Shown here: positions 29,053-40,145 of the stretch, piece by piece
Position numbering within the stretch: position 1 is the stretch's first letter
Layout: every line of letters begins with the position of its first letter
NCBI GenBank assembly: GCA_014529385.2
Contig: CM043963.1
Span: 79,632,412-79,696,411 of the forward strand
DNA: 64,000 nucleotides
Source: Adiantum capillus-veneris
Lineage: Eukaryota > Streptophyta > Polypodiopsida > Polypodiales > Pteridaceae
Reading direction: 5' to 3'
Made by a program: the position numbers and the translations under genes
The notes under the pieces: generated by a model
Told to the model about the DNA's origin: nothing
What the model saw: only the letters and a program-made list of their open reading frames with translations
Databases searched by the model: none

Positions 29053-30093
29053 ATTTGTCTCCATTCTTCACTTAAACTTGCACCTTCCATGGTTTCTCTC
29101 ACCCTACTCACCATTACCTTCCCCTCTCACACCCATAGCTCTCTTTTGAAACTCTACCTACATCCACCATCTCCATATCTCTCTCTATTACTCCCATATT
29201 ATAATTTTATTCTACTTTTTCAAGAATGCATAAAAAATCATCAACCTAACCATACTTAATCTCTGCAAAATGGGGTTTTTTAACAACAAAACCCTCATTC
29301 TCTTTGTGATGATTCAACTATGGCAGCAATATGAAAAGAACAAGAAAAGAACGGCGATCACTTTGGACAATCTACGCACGGGTGAGTCCAAGATTCCTCA
29401 AGGATTCACCATCAGGGGTACACCCATCTCATTCACCCCTCTTTTCTCATCCTTCAAGTCATTCTAGCCATTGTAATTATACTACTAATTTTTTCTAATG
29501 ATTGCTAACACTATAACTGCTAACCCTTTTCTTGTAAATTGCACCCACTCTACTCTACCTTGGAGTAGGCAACCTCACACAAAAAATCACTAACCTCTCT
29601 AGAATGTTCTCTATTTCACTTCAATAATTCTCTCCTCTTGATCCCACATTGATGTGACTCAAGAGACAAGAGAACCCCACTCTCATAAGAATATTAAAAG
29701 AAAATCATAAACATGATTTTCTATGTAAATGTTGATGAGGAGATAATTCTAATAAGGGCTCTCCTCACTTATAAATAGATCCCTTTTCCCTTTGTAAATG
29801 GCATGATATCTACACTATTGCTCACTACTTTGAGCGTACCATTCTCCATCCTAGTTGTACGGAGAGAGAGTGAGCTCTCTAAACACCATTACTTGTGGTG
29901 CATAGGAAAGCTTCTCTGAGCTAATTATAGCATTGCAAGGGAGTGAGTGATTCATAACTTCCATCAAAGTTGTACCTACTCTTGCACATCAATTGAATCA
30001 ATAAGTTGGATGCAACCGCGGTTCAAAGCTCTCTTGAGTCTCTCCAATTCATGCTTGGCAACCTCATCTTGTTTGGTTTAAGGTGACGCGTTG
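28791..30093. other. Non-coding stretch with CA repeat and TATA-like site
   Basis: About 1.3 kb without a recognised gene. It contains a CA microsatellite (29,019-29,050), pyrimidine-rich sequence, and a plus-strand TATA-like TATAAATA at about 29,770 followed by LTR-like AT-rich sequence. It may include a decayed LTR, but I find no partner for it. Confidence 0.5.
29019..29050. repeat. CA microsatellite
   Basis: About 16 perfect CA units. Confidence 0.95.
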
Positions 30094-30150
30094 TGAGTAG
30101 GATGGAAACACACACAATGCCGCTATAATCACCCGACACACACTCTTGGG

Positions 30151-30153
<3 letters not shown>

Positions 30154-30196
<43 letters not shown>

Positions 30197-30215
30197 CACA
30201 CACACACACACACAC
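30154..30215. repeat. CA microsatellite inside LTR copy B
   Basis: About 31 CA units with one CG interruption. The site corresponds to a short CA run in copies A and C. Confidence 0.95.
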
Positions 30216-30314
30216 TATGGGGAACCACTCGTCTTACACAACCCACCTGGCCGAGACAGGGAACACACCGATGGAGTGAGAGGAGAGAGACTATCCATTT
30301 GCCCACGCAACACA

Positions 30315-30355
<41 letters not shown>
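30315..30355. repeat. Second CA microsatellite inside LTR copy B
   Basis: About 20 CA units at the place where copy A has a short CACA-rich stretch. Confidence 0.95.
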
Positions 30356-31287
30356 CCAAAGAACTCAGCTCAAAAGAGGAATATTTCTGATGTTTAGATA
30401 CAATTGAGCTTGGTTCAACACCAATGGGGCAAATAGCTCAGACAATATGGATGAAATATGCCAGATACAATCATAAATTAAAGCAGAGGCTTCGCTCAAA
30501 GGAGAAACTTACACAGCCAAAAAAACAGTGAGAAATTTGGCAAAATGGACAGGACCATTGCGTCCGGAATGGCCAAAAACCCCAATCTACAATATCAAAG
30601 TGCTCAAATCCGACCTCGGATGAGCAGTTTATGACCAAAATAGGCTCCAAAAACAGCAAGAATTGAGTTGCAGCTATTCCTCCTCTTCTCTCCACACTTT
30701 GTTGGTTTTTTCTTAGGTTTTTTAGTGTCCACACTTCACTTTATCCCTTGGGCACCTTTGGCCTTTTGATTGACATCAAACAGACCCGAACATGCCAAAA
30801 AATGGCCACACAGCACGTTTTTGTTACCCTTCTACATCCATCCGCACACCTGGCACTCAACTTTTTCCAATAATGCATCCCACAATCACGTGAAGTTCCC
30901 ACCAAATATAGTTCTCATGATGCTTTCTGCATAATCATCACAAGAAAACACTCGCGTTGTGTCCTCGCTTACTACGTGCAAGTCTTGATCCCATTCGACC
31001 TTCTGACGCCACTGGATGCCACTTGACGCACCTGCTTACCTCATGCCATCGGACCGTTAATAGTTTCATTGAGAAGTTTTACGCTCTACCAACTCCTCAT
31101 TATTATAGAAAAACATACTAATACTGGTGACGATGAAAATCGATGTACTATGTACACATTGTCCTACCTGTAAACATGTGGGCCCCACGTAACCACCCGT
31201 CTCTAGAAAATGGGCAATTCTTTATTTGATGCACCATGCATGTGTATGTACATATGCGCAATCACTTCTTCCAAAAAACTCCTAACA

Positions 31288-31306
31288 TAATTTGCCCATC
31301 CCCTAG
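31288..31306 (-). promoter_or_regulatory. Polypurine tract of Ret-A family
   Basis: Minus strand CTAGGGGATGGGCAAATTA runs directly into the TG of the LTR, the expected position for the plus-strand primer. Confidence 0.75.
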
Positions 31307-31315
31307 CCTGCTAGA

Positions 31316-31882
31316 TCATTCATGATCAGCATCAACAAAAAGAGATATGAGACTCGCTGCATCACAGGTCTCCTCATCCCTCGCAGAAATTACTTGTTCT
31401 GCAGACAACTCATCTTGCTCCACCATCATCAATCTAGCATGATATAATTTAAGACGCAATCCATTTACCCTCGACTTATGTGGAATCCCATCCAGGTTAG
31501 CCAGTTGATATGTACCATTCGGAAAACACTCCACTACTTTGAAAGGGCTTTCCCGCTTAATTTGAAACTTCTTTTGGAATGTCTTGTCCAGCTTACTGTT
31601 GTAGCACAAAAGCAAGTCATGTTTCTTGATACCCTTACTTTTGACCTTTTCATTTATCTTTGCTAAAGCCTTATCTTGCATCTGCCCATAATGTTCCAAT
31701 GCGCTCATCCTATCCAGCTGAACCTCTTGTAGTTGTAAGAACCTCTCTTTGAATGCATCACTGGATTGCCCAAGCAACTTCTCTAACATCTTGACCGCAG
31801 GTAACTCTACTTCCACAGGCAATAGTGCTTCCTTTCCATGTACCAAATGAAATGGAGTAAACCATGTACCTGTCTTTACCAA
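31316..31882 (-). CDS. Integrase C-terminal part of Ret-A relative
   Basis: 188 residues, open to the stop. TWFTPFHLVHGKEALLPVE is the end of the integrase core (the TPF..VYG block). After a helical segment, SPFKVVECFPNGTYQLANL and HKSRVNGLRLKLYHA form the GPY/F-like C-terminal domain that binds DNA. There is no catalytic triad in this fragment, so it is not active. The 5' end is cut by the internal deletion near 31,950. Confidence 0.8.
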   Translation of the reverse strand: MVKTGTWFTPFHLVHGKEALLPVEVELPAVKMLEKLLGQSSDAFKERFLQLQEVQLDRMSALEHYGQMQDKALAKINEKVKSKGIKKHDLLLCYNSKLDKTFQKKFQIKRESPFKVVECFPNGTYQLANLDGIPHKSRVNGLRLKLYHARLMMVEQDELSAEQVISARDEETCDAASLISLFVDADHE

Positions 31883-31954
31883 AGTACGCTAAGCCCATGA
31901 TGCACTAGGCAATTCCAAATCCCAATTCTTTCCTTGGTGATCTGTCACTTTTGA

Positions 31955-32069
31955 CTCCAGCTACATGTACCTGTGTCAATCACTTGTACCTGTACCTGTA
32001 ACCTCTAACCTGTAATGTTGAAGATGAAGGTATGCAAAGAAGATCCTCAGTGGTGGCACCAAAAGAAAG
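31955..32069 (-). other. Leader stub and degenerate primer site
   Basis: The ACCTGT repeats and AAGATCCTC motif match Ret-A 3775-3939. The site next to the LTR reads TTGGTGCCACCACTGAGG on the minus strand, a mutated form of the Ret-A primer site. Confidence 0.7.
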
Positions 32070-33193
32070 TGAGCGGGATGGAAACACACACAATGCCTCT
32101 CTAATCACCCAACACACTCTTGGGTAATACACAGACACACACTATGGGGCACCACTCGGCTTACACAACCCACCTGGTCGAGACAAGGAACACACCGATG
32201 AAGTGAGAGAAGAGAGATATCCATTTGCCCACTCAACACAGAGATACCCCCCCTCCTCCCCTCCCCAAGAAACTCAGCTCAAAAGAGGAATAATTCTGAT
32301 GTTTAGATACAATTGATCTTGGGCTTGATCTTGGGCCAATACCAATGGAGCAAATAGCTCACACAATATGGATGAAATATGCCAGATACAGTCACAAATT
32401 GGAGCAGAGGCTTCGCTCAAAGGAGACACTTACACAGCCAAAACAACAAAAAAACAGTGAGGAATTTGGCAAAATGGATAGCACCATTGCATCCGGAACA
32501 GCCAAAAACCACAATCTACAATATCAAAGTGCCCAAATCCGACCTCGGATGAGTAGTTTACTGCCAAAACATGGTCAAAAAATAGCAAAAACTGAGTTGC
32601 AGCGGTTCCTCCTCTTCTCTCCACACTTTGCTGGTTGTTTCTCAAGTTTTTCAGTGTCCACACTTCACTTTATCCCTTGGGCACCTTTGGCCTTTTGATT
32701 GACCTCAAACGGACCCCGAACATGCGGCCACGCAACTCGTTTTTGTTACCCTTCTACATCCATCCGTCCACCTGGCACTCAACTTTTTCCAATAATGCAT
32801 CCCACAATCACGTGAAGTGGTCCCCAAATATCATAATGACCTTTTTGCATAATCATCACAAGAAAACACTCCCATTGTGTCCTCGTTTACCACATGCAAG
32901 TCTTGATCCCATTCGACCTCCTGACACTGGATACCACTTGACGCACCTGCTTACCTCATGGCATCGGCCCGCTGATAGCTTCCTCGAGAAGTTTTACTCT
33001 CTACCAACTCCTAGAAAAACACATTGATATTGGTGACGATGAAAATCGATGTACTATGTACACACTGTCCTACCTGTACACATGTGGGCCCCATGTAACC
33101 ACCTGGCTCTGGAAAATGGGCAATTCTTTATTCGATGCACCATGCATGTGTATGTACATATGCACAATCACTTCTTCCAAAAAACTCCCAACA
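32070..33193 (-). repeat. Ret-A-type 5' LTR (copy C)
   Basis: 1124 bp, minus strand TGTTGGGAG...CA, alignable over its full length with copies A and B. It and copy A are followed outside by ACGT (ACGTT and ACGTC), which may reflect a target preference. Confidence 0.85.
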
Positions 33194-34289
33194 ACGTTTT
33201 CATTTTGAGATTCTTTTGTACTATTTGCTTGTATGTGACTCAAGAGCTTTTGTGTTTGTTTTTGTTTCTTGGGAAAACATTATAAGAGGGTTGTATGGTG
33301 AGAGGGTTCCCATAACCTTAAGATAATATGTAGATCGCAACATCATCAAACTTAATTGTGTTTCTTGAATCTCCTCCAAGGTGTTTATACACCCGTGTCA
33401 ATCATTAAAATTGAAGCTAAATTCTTGCACAAACTACTTGGAGAGCGATCATTTCAGATGCATAGGGGATCACTGGTGATAGCCAGAGGTGCTAGGAGTG
33501 GTCTGGTATACCCTTTGCATATTTCTGACACACGAGGCCTTGTAATCTCTATGTATATGCAGCCATGTTTGGAACGAGAGATGAGGCGTGTCTCTTTTGC
33601 GGATGTGTTGCATGGAGAGCAGGTTGTGCATTTGTCTTGTGGTGATGTTCACGCAGACAGTGGTATCTCTGGTGATGCACAGCTTTGTTAGTCATCAGTT
33701 GAGGTGACATTCATTGAGCCAGAGACCGATGCATTGTTCTATGATGCATCTGATACGTTTGAAGGTGACAGTATCCTCTAGACAGCTGTGTGCAATTGCA
33801 GTGGTGCTGATTTTTTGGTTTTGCAGTCATTCTCAACAGATATGCCTTTGCTAGACGATGCTGACATGGTGATCCATAGTCAAGTGGTTCCTAATGAGGA
33901 TGCATATGGCACTCAGGTTGCTGACAGGGATAGATTGGCACACATAGTGCATGTTTTGTTGGCTTTTGGGTCTCTCATATCGGACCTTTTCGTTTCGAGA
34001 CCTTATCTTGCTTATGTGGTTGGTGCATTTGCAGTGGGAGTTGTCAGCTGTGCCATGACTGATAGTGGCATTGTGCATTGTAGAGCCATGCAAGTCGTCA
34101 CTCGATACCTGCATCAGGAGTATCAACGTAGCTCTAGCCCTAGTGGTAGGCACGTTGCATCTACACTAGAGCGGTTACAGAGTGAGCCAGTGTGCATAGG
34201 TTGAGAGCCATCTTCTCTCACCTATTGTATATACTAGTTGTAGACTAGTCTTCTTGCCACTTATCATCACACAGCCTTTAGTGGGAGAA
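33194..34289 (+). pseudogene. Copia-like scrap with unknown reading frames
   Basis: Plus-strand frames at 33,356-33,691 and 33,788-34,204, separated by stops. The first contains MHRGSLVIARGARSGLVY, similar to the segment before the integrase of copia elements. The second (138 residues) has a hydrophobic stretch YLAYVVGAFAVGVVSCAM that could span a membrane, and a basic end; I do not recognise it. A purine tract GTGGGAGAA (34,281-34,289) and TGTTAGGTAAAGG at 34,290 look like a polypurine tract and LTR start. It is probably the 3' end of a copia-type element. Confidence 0.45.
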
Positions 34290-34495
34290 TGTTAGGTAAA
34301 GGCAGTGTGCCTCATCATGCTTTGTCCGTGTACATTTATCTCCTTATTCTTTATAGATACAAATAATAAGGAGCTCTCACTCATTCTCACATTGTTCTCA
34401 TACAGTGAGATTTGGGAGCTCCACCCCACATCCTGTGCACTCTCTCTCTCTCCGCACACGCACCGCATTCATGCACTCACAAGGGGGGGGAGAGT

Positions 34496-34549
<54 letters not shown>

Positions 34550-34620
34550 GAGAGAGAGAGAGATCACTAAATCTAGCATCAGATTTGACCGGTGTAATTA
34601 GGAAATTCTAATTACACGTT
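34290..34620 (+). repeat. Possible decayed plus-strand LTR
   Basis: Begins TGTTAGG after a purine tract. Contains AT-rich promoter-like sequence (TTTATAGATACAAATAATAAGG) and a GA microsatellite. The right end is not clear and no partner was found. Confidence 0.35.
34496..34563. repeat. GA microsatellite
   Basis: About 34 GA units with one CG interruption. Confidence 0.95.
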
Positions 34621-35056
34621 AGCTCTGATACCACATGTAATGCTTATGGTGGATAGATCAATGAGGCATTCGTCATAGTAGGAGATTCATAACAATTAGG
34701 AATAAGTACATTAGAGAGACTGTACTCAATGCAATAAAAAAAAAGGAGCTTGTTTGATCGATTAGAGTGAGAGAGATATTACAAGTTAAGCATGATGTCC
34801 TTATATAGGCTCAATGGTGGAAAGCAGAAATTAAGACAAGAGGGATATGCACCACAAGTGGAAAGGGGGCCAGTACCATGTGGGCTACAACATGTAGCTT
34901 GTGACTTTAAAGTGTAGCATGTGTGCATGGAATGAGAAGCATGTGTTAGGGATTCCTATGTAGGACCTTGTATCCATGCACATAGGGTGCATGCTTTATG
35001 CTTGGCTTTAGGGATTTTTCATGCATTAAGTGTAAACTAAAAGGATTACCTCAACA
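34621..35056 (-). mobile_element. Minus-strand LTR with initiator-Met primer site
   Basis: LTR at 34,636-35,056 (421 bp; minus strand TGTTGAGG...ATTACA) followed after two bases by TGGTATCAGAGCT at 34,621-34,633, the primer site complementary to initiator-Met tRNA. A minus-strand TATA box CTATATAAGG lies near 34,800. The outer end abuts the Ret-D integrase remnant, so this element probably inserted into Ret-D. No coding part of it is recognisable to the left. Confidence 0.7.
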
Positions 35057-35710
35057 AAGGTGAGGGTTGTCAGCTTGTTGTCGGCTCGCAATGTCTTTGC
35101 CAGTTATATTGGCAGCATCAGATATGATATAGGGCCTGAAAAGAGTACAAAAAGTGTAGTGTAACACCTTCTTGTCAACAAGGAAGTAGAATTTAAACGA
35201 ATTGGAGAAACACCTCTCTCCTTCTTCACAGACCCTCCTAAAATATCTATTCTGATTTGCATAATTTTTAGCGCAATCAGGTGTTTATCAAATCCTTTTC
35301 TTGGTTAAAGTCAGCATGTTTTGTATTTTGGTAAGAAAGCTTGCCACAACAAGGCAACTAATTTGAGAACCTAAAATTCATGGAGTTAGAGGGATCATAC
35401 CATAATTCATTTCAAATGGTGTAAATCCCGTATTTGAATGTGATCCGTTGTTAAAAGAAAATTCCAGCAAAGGAAGATATATATCCCAGTCTATCTATCT
35501 AGTTAACACATAGGCTCTTAACATATTTTTAAAAATTTGTTTCACTCATTTTGTGTGACCATTTGTTTTAGTAGCACTTTACAAACCCCAATATCATGTC
35601 TTATTTGTAAACAAAACTAGCATGTATTATTTCAATGGATAGATTTTAAAAAGTACAATTTAAAAGGGTAAGGTTAGACAAGTTTTGAAATTGTTTTTCA
35701 AAATTTTATT
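35057..35710 (-). pseudogene. Ret-D integrase remnant, distal part
   Basis: Minus-strand broken frames read KQIFKNMLRAYVLTR, IDWDIYLPLLEFSFNN and SHSNTGFTPFEMNYG. This is the standard end of a chromovirus-type gypsy integrase core (DWD..LP..EF.YN....S...TPFE..YG). Many stops. The proximal part of the same integrase lies at 56,225-56,850, on the other side of LARD copy 1. Confidence 0.75.
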
Positions 35711-35851
35711 TGTAAAGACTGGGATTGGAGCATGCCACTTTCCACCCACCTGTGCCCTATATAGGCCTTGCCTAGTTAAATATAGTAGGGATCCCTTGTA
35801 CCGCATGTCCATCCTAGTCCTTGACCTGTCATTCTTACCCTAAGCTTGACA
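35711..35851 (-). repeat. LARD copy 1 left (3') terminal repeat
   Basis: 141 bp, plus strand TGTAAAGACTGGG...CTTGACA, with a TATA-like CCTATATAGG. Followed on the right by the purine tract. Confidence 0.75.
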
Positions 35852-38328
35852 TTACTCCCCCCTTGGAGAAGCGTTTTCATCCTCAAAAAACAAAAGTGGT
35901 TGTATCTTCATAAGAACACTAATGTTTTCCATAGTGGATCTTTGTGGATCCAATTGTTTGTTGGACTGGACACGGTTCAATAGGAGGTTCAATAAAGTCA
36001 AGAATAACATCTTGACTTTCCACATTGTTGTCCCTTTGCAACCATCTTGTTTAACACCAGCCCATATCCAACGTAGCGTGTAGAATCCATTGAGAACTCA
36101 CCTGAGTATGGTAAATGAGTTATCACAACTAAGATGTACCCAAAAGAGTACCTCTTCCACTTTCCGTGAAAGTATAAGTCCTTGACTTGTTATTAATTTT
36201 CATCAAGAAAAGACCCCATCGTAACTAGTGGTCAAGGTTGAGAACCTGACTTAAACATGAAGGGACTAAACCGAGTCACAAAAACGCTTTGCCTTATGGT
36301 AATCAAACTCTAAGTAGGGTGATACATGCTTGCTAATTGGATTGCTTGGTGCTAACGTACGCACTTTGCATATTCTTTAGTACAAGATTACACTTGTAAT
36401 TTTCCTATCCTCTTTGGATAAATGATAGTACTTAGGTCTGTCTCCCCACCATTTACACAGTCCTCTAAAATGACTGGTAAACAAGGATCACAATACCTTA
36501 CAACATGGTTGAGGAATCAACAATGTTATAAATAACATCTTGGTTAGCTTGGAAGATCCACAAGCACCCAAACCAAGCCATGACCTCTATTCGTGGTTGT
36601 TAGATCTATGTCATGAATGTGCATGCACTCCAAATAAGCCTTTGCTAAACACTAGGACCCATAACATCTAGTGTGCATGCATTTAGAAAAAATAGATCCG
36701 ACCCACATATCCATGGTCATACTTGTCAATACTTATGATGAATATGATGCTCATAGCACACATGAAAGAGGAGTGTAAATAGTTCTGAAAAGAAACTAAA
36801 TACTTTCTGGTGCAATCATTTGCAAGCCTTATGGAAACGTTTGAACCATAATAGAATGTGAAACATAAATCACTTCTAGGTACAAACAATGAAACATTTT
36901 CATTAGCAATACATAGCCTTGCTATATGCATAAACAACCATCCATTAATGTTGTTTAGCAGCACTTGTAACCTTAACAAGTTGTTCTAAGTAGCCGACAA
37001 TTCCTGGCTAGTGAAATTGTTCCTAATATGATGTGCTCAAAATGGTCTTATAAATGGATTTGACAAGTACCTAGGGACATTGTCTCGTGACACATAATTG
37101 AAATAGTGGACGTTAATGTCACTCCCAAAGACTCATATTCTCCACATGTGGAATATGTCTCAACTAAGAATGTATGAAAAAAGAACATCCTTCAAGTACG
37201 AGATGTACTGGTGTGTGGAGCTAACTATAAATACTCAGCGACATGAGTGAGAGGGACCCTCATTAACTATAAGGTCCCCAATCCCACCGACACCAAAAAC
37301 GGGATGGTACCATTGACAGGTCTCTAGGCCTACTAAGTCAGAGTCCTTAAACAAGAAAAATTCCAGGGAATTCACCCTTACCATTGACAATGGTTTAGGT
37401 TTATAGCCCTAGAAAGAGACCTAGTCATGTCTCTCAGTGGAAACGGGACTACAAAAAAAATATTTCCGGCCCTATAGCTTCATCATGTAGATTATGGTCT
37501 CCTTAGCCAACGCTTTTTTCTCCCTAACATATGTGAGGGCACAACAGTTGGTGGATTCCTCTTCCAAGTGAAGAAGTTTCTAAACGTTTTAGTGAGTGGG
37601 AATGGATAGTTACTTGACTAATCAGGTCCACCCGTCCATGATTGACAACCTTAGTCAATCCCCACTTACCACCCCGCACTCACACATGATTTCTGTGTTG
37701 TTTAATTACTACCACATTCTTTTCACAATTAAAACAATGATTCCTTTTAACTTTCACAACTGCATTTCATTAAGACAATCTTTGAAAACAGTATTGAAGA
37801 CATTCTTTCAACAAACAAACATATTTAAACTTAAGACAAGGTACTGTCATTTTGAAGTATCTCTGACCACTACTGACTTGTCTAAAGACCACCTATACAG
37901 GGGTGAAAAAAAGGCACCCATTCCTTATTTATAAAAACCGGGGTGGAAAAAGCCATATCCAAAGTCCGGGCACCCATATGCCAACCGGTTGCCCATACAA
38001 GCGGGCGGTTTCTCTAGGATAAACTTGAAAGTAATATCCACAAACACAAACAAACACGGGGTAAAGACTCCACACATGCTAAGGAAACCGACTCATCCAT
38101 AATGGTATTGCCATCATTACTCATTACCTGGAGTAAAATATTTCCAAGGAATCAGAGGTGTCTTGAGACAAGCTGTCTTAAGGATGGTCAAACATTTCTT
38201 TCCTAGATCAATCAGTCATAACCCAATCATTTCTTTCCTATTTACGATCATTGCTCGTTGGTTTCGTGGAATTTACCTTCCATTTACAGACAGTTTATCC
38301 TTCCTAACCTTACGTATGCAATGTTAAC

Positions 38329-38538
38329 TTAAAAATGAACTTTAAAAGATTTTAAGTGAACAAAATAGAAATCCACCTGGGACTGCTCGTCCATGGGCTG
38401 TTGGGCGGGAGCCCGTAGACTTTCCTCCGTTGGCCTATGGCTAGGCCCAGCCTCATGGTCATTAGTGGTCTTGTTTCTTTTGTTGCTAACACCCTCTTCC
38501 TCGGTAAGAGGATTTCCTCTGGTTCTCTTTGGAGCCAT
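38329..38538 (-). CDS. Short possible first exon inside the 3.35-kb insertion
   Basis: ATG at 38,538, then MAPKRTRGNPLTEEEG and a hydrophilic low-complexity segment rich in basic and proline residues (about 53 residues). After QPMDEQSQ the sequence CAG-GTGGAT fits a splice donor (exon end about 38,377), and the reading afterwards turns to non-coding-like sequence. Only 69 residues to the stop. It could be the start of a captured host gene or of a gag; neither is proven. Confidence 0.35.
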   Translation of the reverse strand: MAPKRTRGNPLTEEEGVSNKRNKTTNDHEAGPSHRPTEESLRAPAQQPMDEQSQVDFYFVHLKSFKVHF

Positions 38539-39019
38539 GTCGACAGCTTTATAAAAAGACTTAATCGATTAGAAGTTTAATTGAATAATCTTCTTTTTTT
38601 CTTTTTTTACCCAAAAATAAGGATTTTGGAGTAAGTAGGGTATCCTTGATAGTTAATTTGATGAGATATTCCTCATGTAACTTCTTTATACTATAAGTAA
38701 TTTCCCATAATTACCATTTAATTTGGGAAGCCCTTTAACTAGGTTTATCCTTAATCTATATTCCATTTTAGCCTTAGTAAATTATAAATTTATATCGGCT
38801 AATGGATTAATCATCCTAAATTATAATTGAATATGTTCTATCTTTAGGAATTCTCATAAATTTGATTTATAACCTTTCCCTCCTACACTAATGGTCTAAT
38901 TTAAGCAGAATTTTACTGAAGTAATTTGTTATACCAACCAATTATGTTGAGGTAATTTTCCCACCCTTCAATAGTGATTTTGGACCTCAGGTATTTTTTA
39001 ATTAAATAAATTCATTTAC

Positions 39020-39797
39020 TAATTTCCTTTCTCTATTTTATACTCAAAATTGGTTACTTTTATATAAGATAAATACCTAAACTATTTATCTGAGGTTGGG
39101 GTATTTATCACGGATCCCTCAAGGTGTGTTCTACCTCTGATATTTATCTCAAATGTTTTTGAAATAATTTACTATATTCCCGCTTTTATTTTTCCCTAAA
39201 TATAATGTAATTTTACTGAGATAATTAGATAAACTTAATTATCTGAGGATAACATAATTATCACAGTTTCCCTAAGATGTAATTAACCTTTGATAAATAA
39301 CTCAAAGCATTTTGAATCAATTTACTAATTTCCCCCTTTTAATTTGTCCTAAAAATAGAGTAATTTTGCTAAAGTAATTAGGTAAATATATTATCTCAGC
39401 TTGAAATAATTATCATGGAATTCCTAACATGTATTTAATCTCTGAAAAATAATTCAAAGCCATTTGAATCAATTTGCTAATTTTCCTCATTTAATTTGTC
39501 CTAAAAACAGAGTAATTCTGCTAAAGTAATTAGGTAAATTAATTATCTGAACTTGACATAATTATCATGGGTTACCTAGCATGTAGTTAACCTCTAACAA
39601 ATAACTCAAATCCATTTGAATCAATTTGCTAATTTCCCCCATTTAATTTGTCCTAAAAACAAAGTAATTCTGCTAAAATAATTAGATAAATTAATTATCT
39701 GAGCTTGAAACAATTATCACGTGTTCCCTAACATATAATTAACCTCTAATAAATAACTCAAAGCTTATTTTTTCTAGCTTAATGACTGTTTAATGCA
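39020..39797. repeat. 152-bp tandem repeat array
   Basis: AT-rich units beginning AATTTGTCCTAAAAA at 39,341, 39,493 and 39,645 (exact 152-bp steps), with a further copy at about 39,189 and a more diverged one from about 39,020. Each unit contains AATTATCTGAGCTTGA-like and ATAACTCAAA blocks. Confidence 0.85.
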
Positions 39798-40135
39798 GCT
39801 CTGATAATTATCTCAACTTAATCTAAACTTAATTAATATATTTTCCATTAATTATGGTTAATTTGGATAATTTTAGCCCTAATATGATAGGATAATTAAT
39901 TTTCTTAATATTCCCAAGCTTAATTACAACAATCAACAGAGAATATTTAATTAAGAGAGGATTTATGAGTATACATAGGTCTAATCTTTAATTTATTAAG
40001 AAAATAGATTAATCTAATTACCGTTTAAGTTATCAACTAGAGCTTAATCTCTAGTGATTTCTACGTAGCGGTCTCTCTAGATGAGAGAGAGTGTGTCAAG
40101 GCTCCGAGTCTAAATTTTTATGAAGGGAAGGGGGT

Positions 40136-40145
40136 CTTTTTATAG
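40136..40145 (-). promoter_or_regulatory. Minus-strand TATA box in the 3.35-kb insertion
   Basis: CTATAAAAAG on the minus strand, followed about 30 bp later by a plausible start region and pyrimidine-rich ACACTCTCTCTCATCTAG, as in a plant core promoter and 5' UTR. It points toward the possible exon at 38,538. Confidence 0.5.

Larger units (their letters stand above)
30094..31287 (-). repeat. Ret-A-type 3' LTR (copy B)
   Basis: 1194 bp, minus strand TGTTAGGAG...CA. Longer than copies A and C because two CA microsatellites have expanded inside it (30,154-30,215 and 30,315-30,355). Its inner end abuts a polypurine tract. Confidence 0.85.
30094..33193 (-). mobile_element. Internally deleted Ret-A relative with two LTRs
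   Basis: Minus strand: 5' LTR (33,193 to 32,070), degenerate primer site and leader stub (32,069 to about 31,955), integrase C-terminal part (31,882 to 31,316), polypurine tract, 3' LTR (31,287 to 30,094). Gag, protease, RT, RNase H and most of integrase are missing, so the copy is non-autonomous. I could not find a perfect flanking target duplication (CGTTG on the left, ACGTT on the right). Confidence 0.85.

Noticed and set aside
29270-29467. 65-residue frame near 29.3 kb as a small gene
   Set aside because: Low support: no homology seen and no neighbours; left as part of the non-coding stretch.
30064-30351. Open frames of alternating Val/Cys or Arg/Glu (also near 34.5, 42.2, 55.9 and 58.7 kb)
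   Set aside because: They are translations of CA, GA, TC or AT microsatellites.
30089-33198. Target duplication for the deletion derivative
   Set aside because: Flanks CGTTG and ACGTT are similar but do not match at any consistent LTR boundary.
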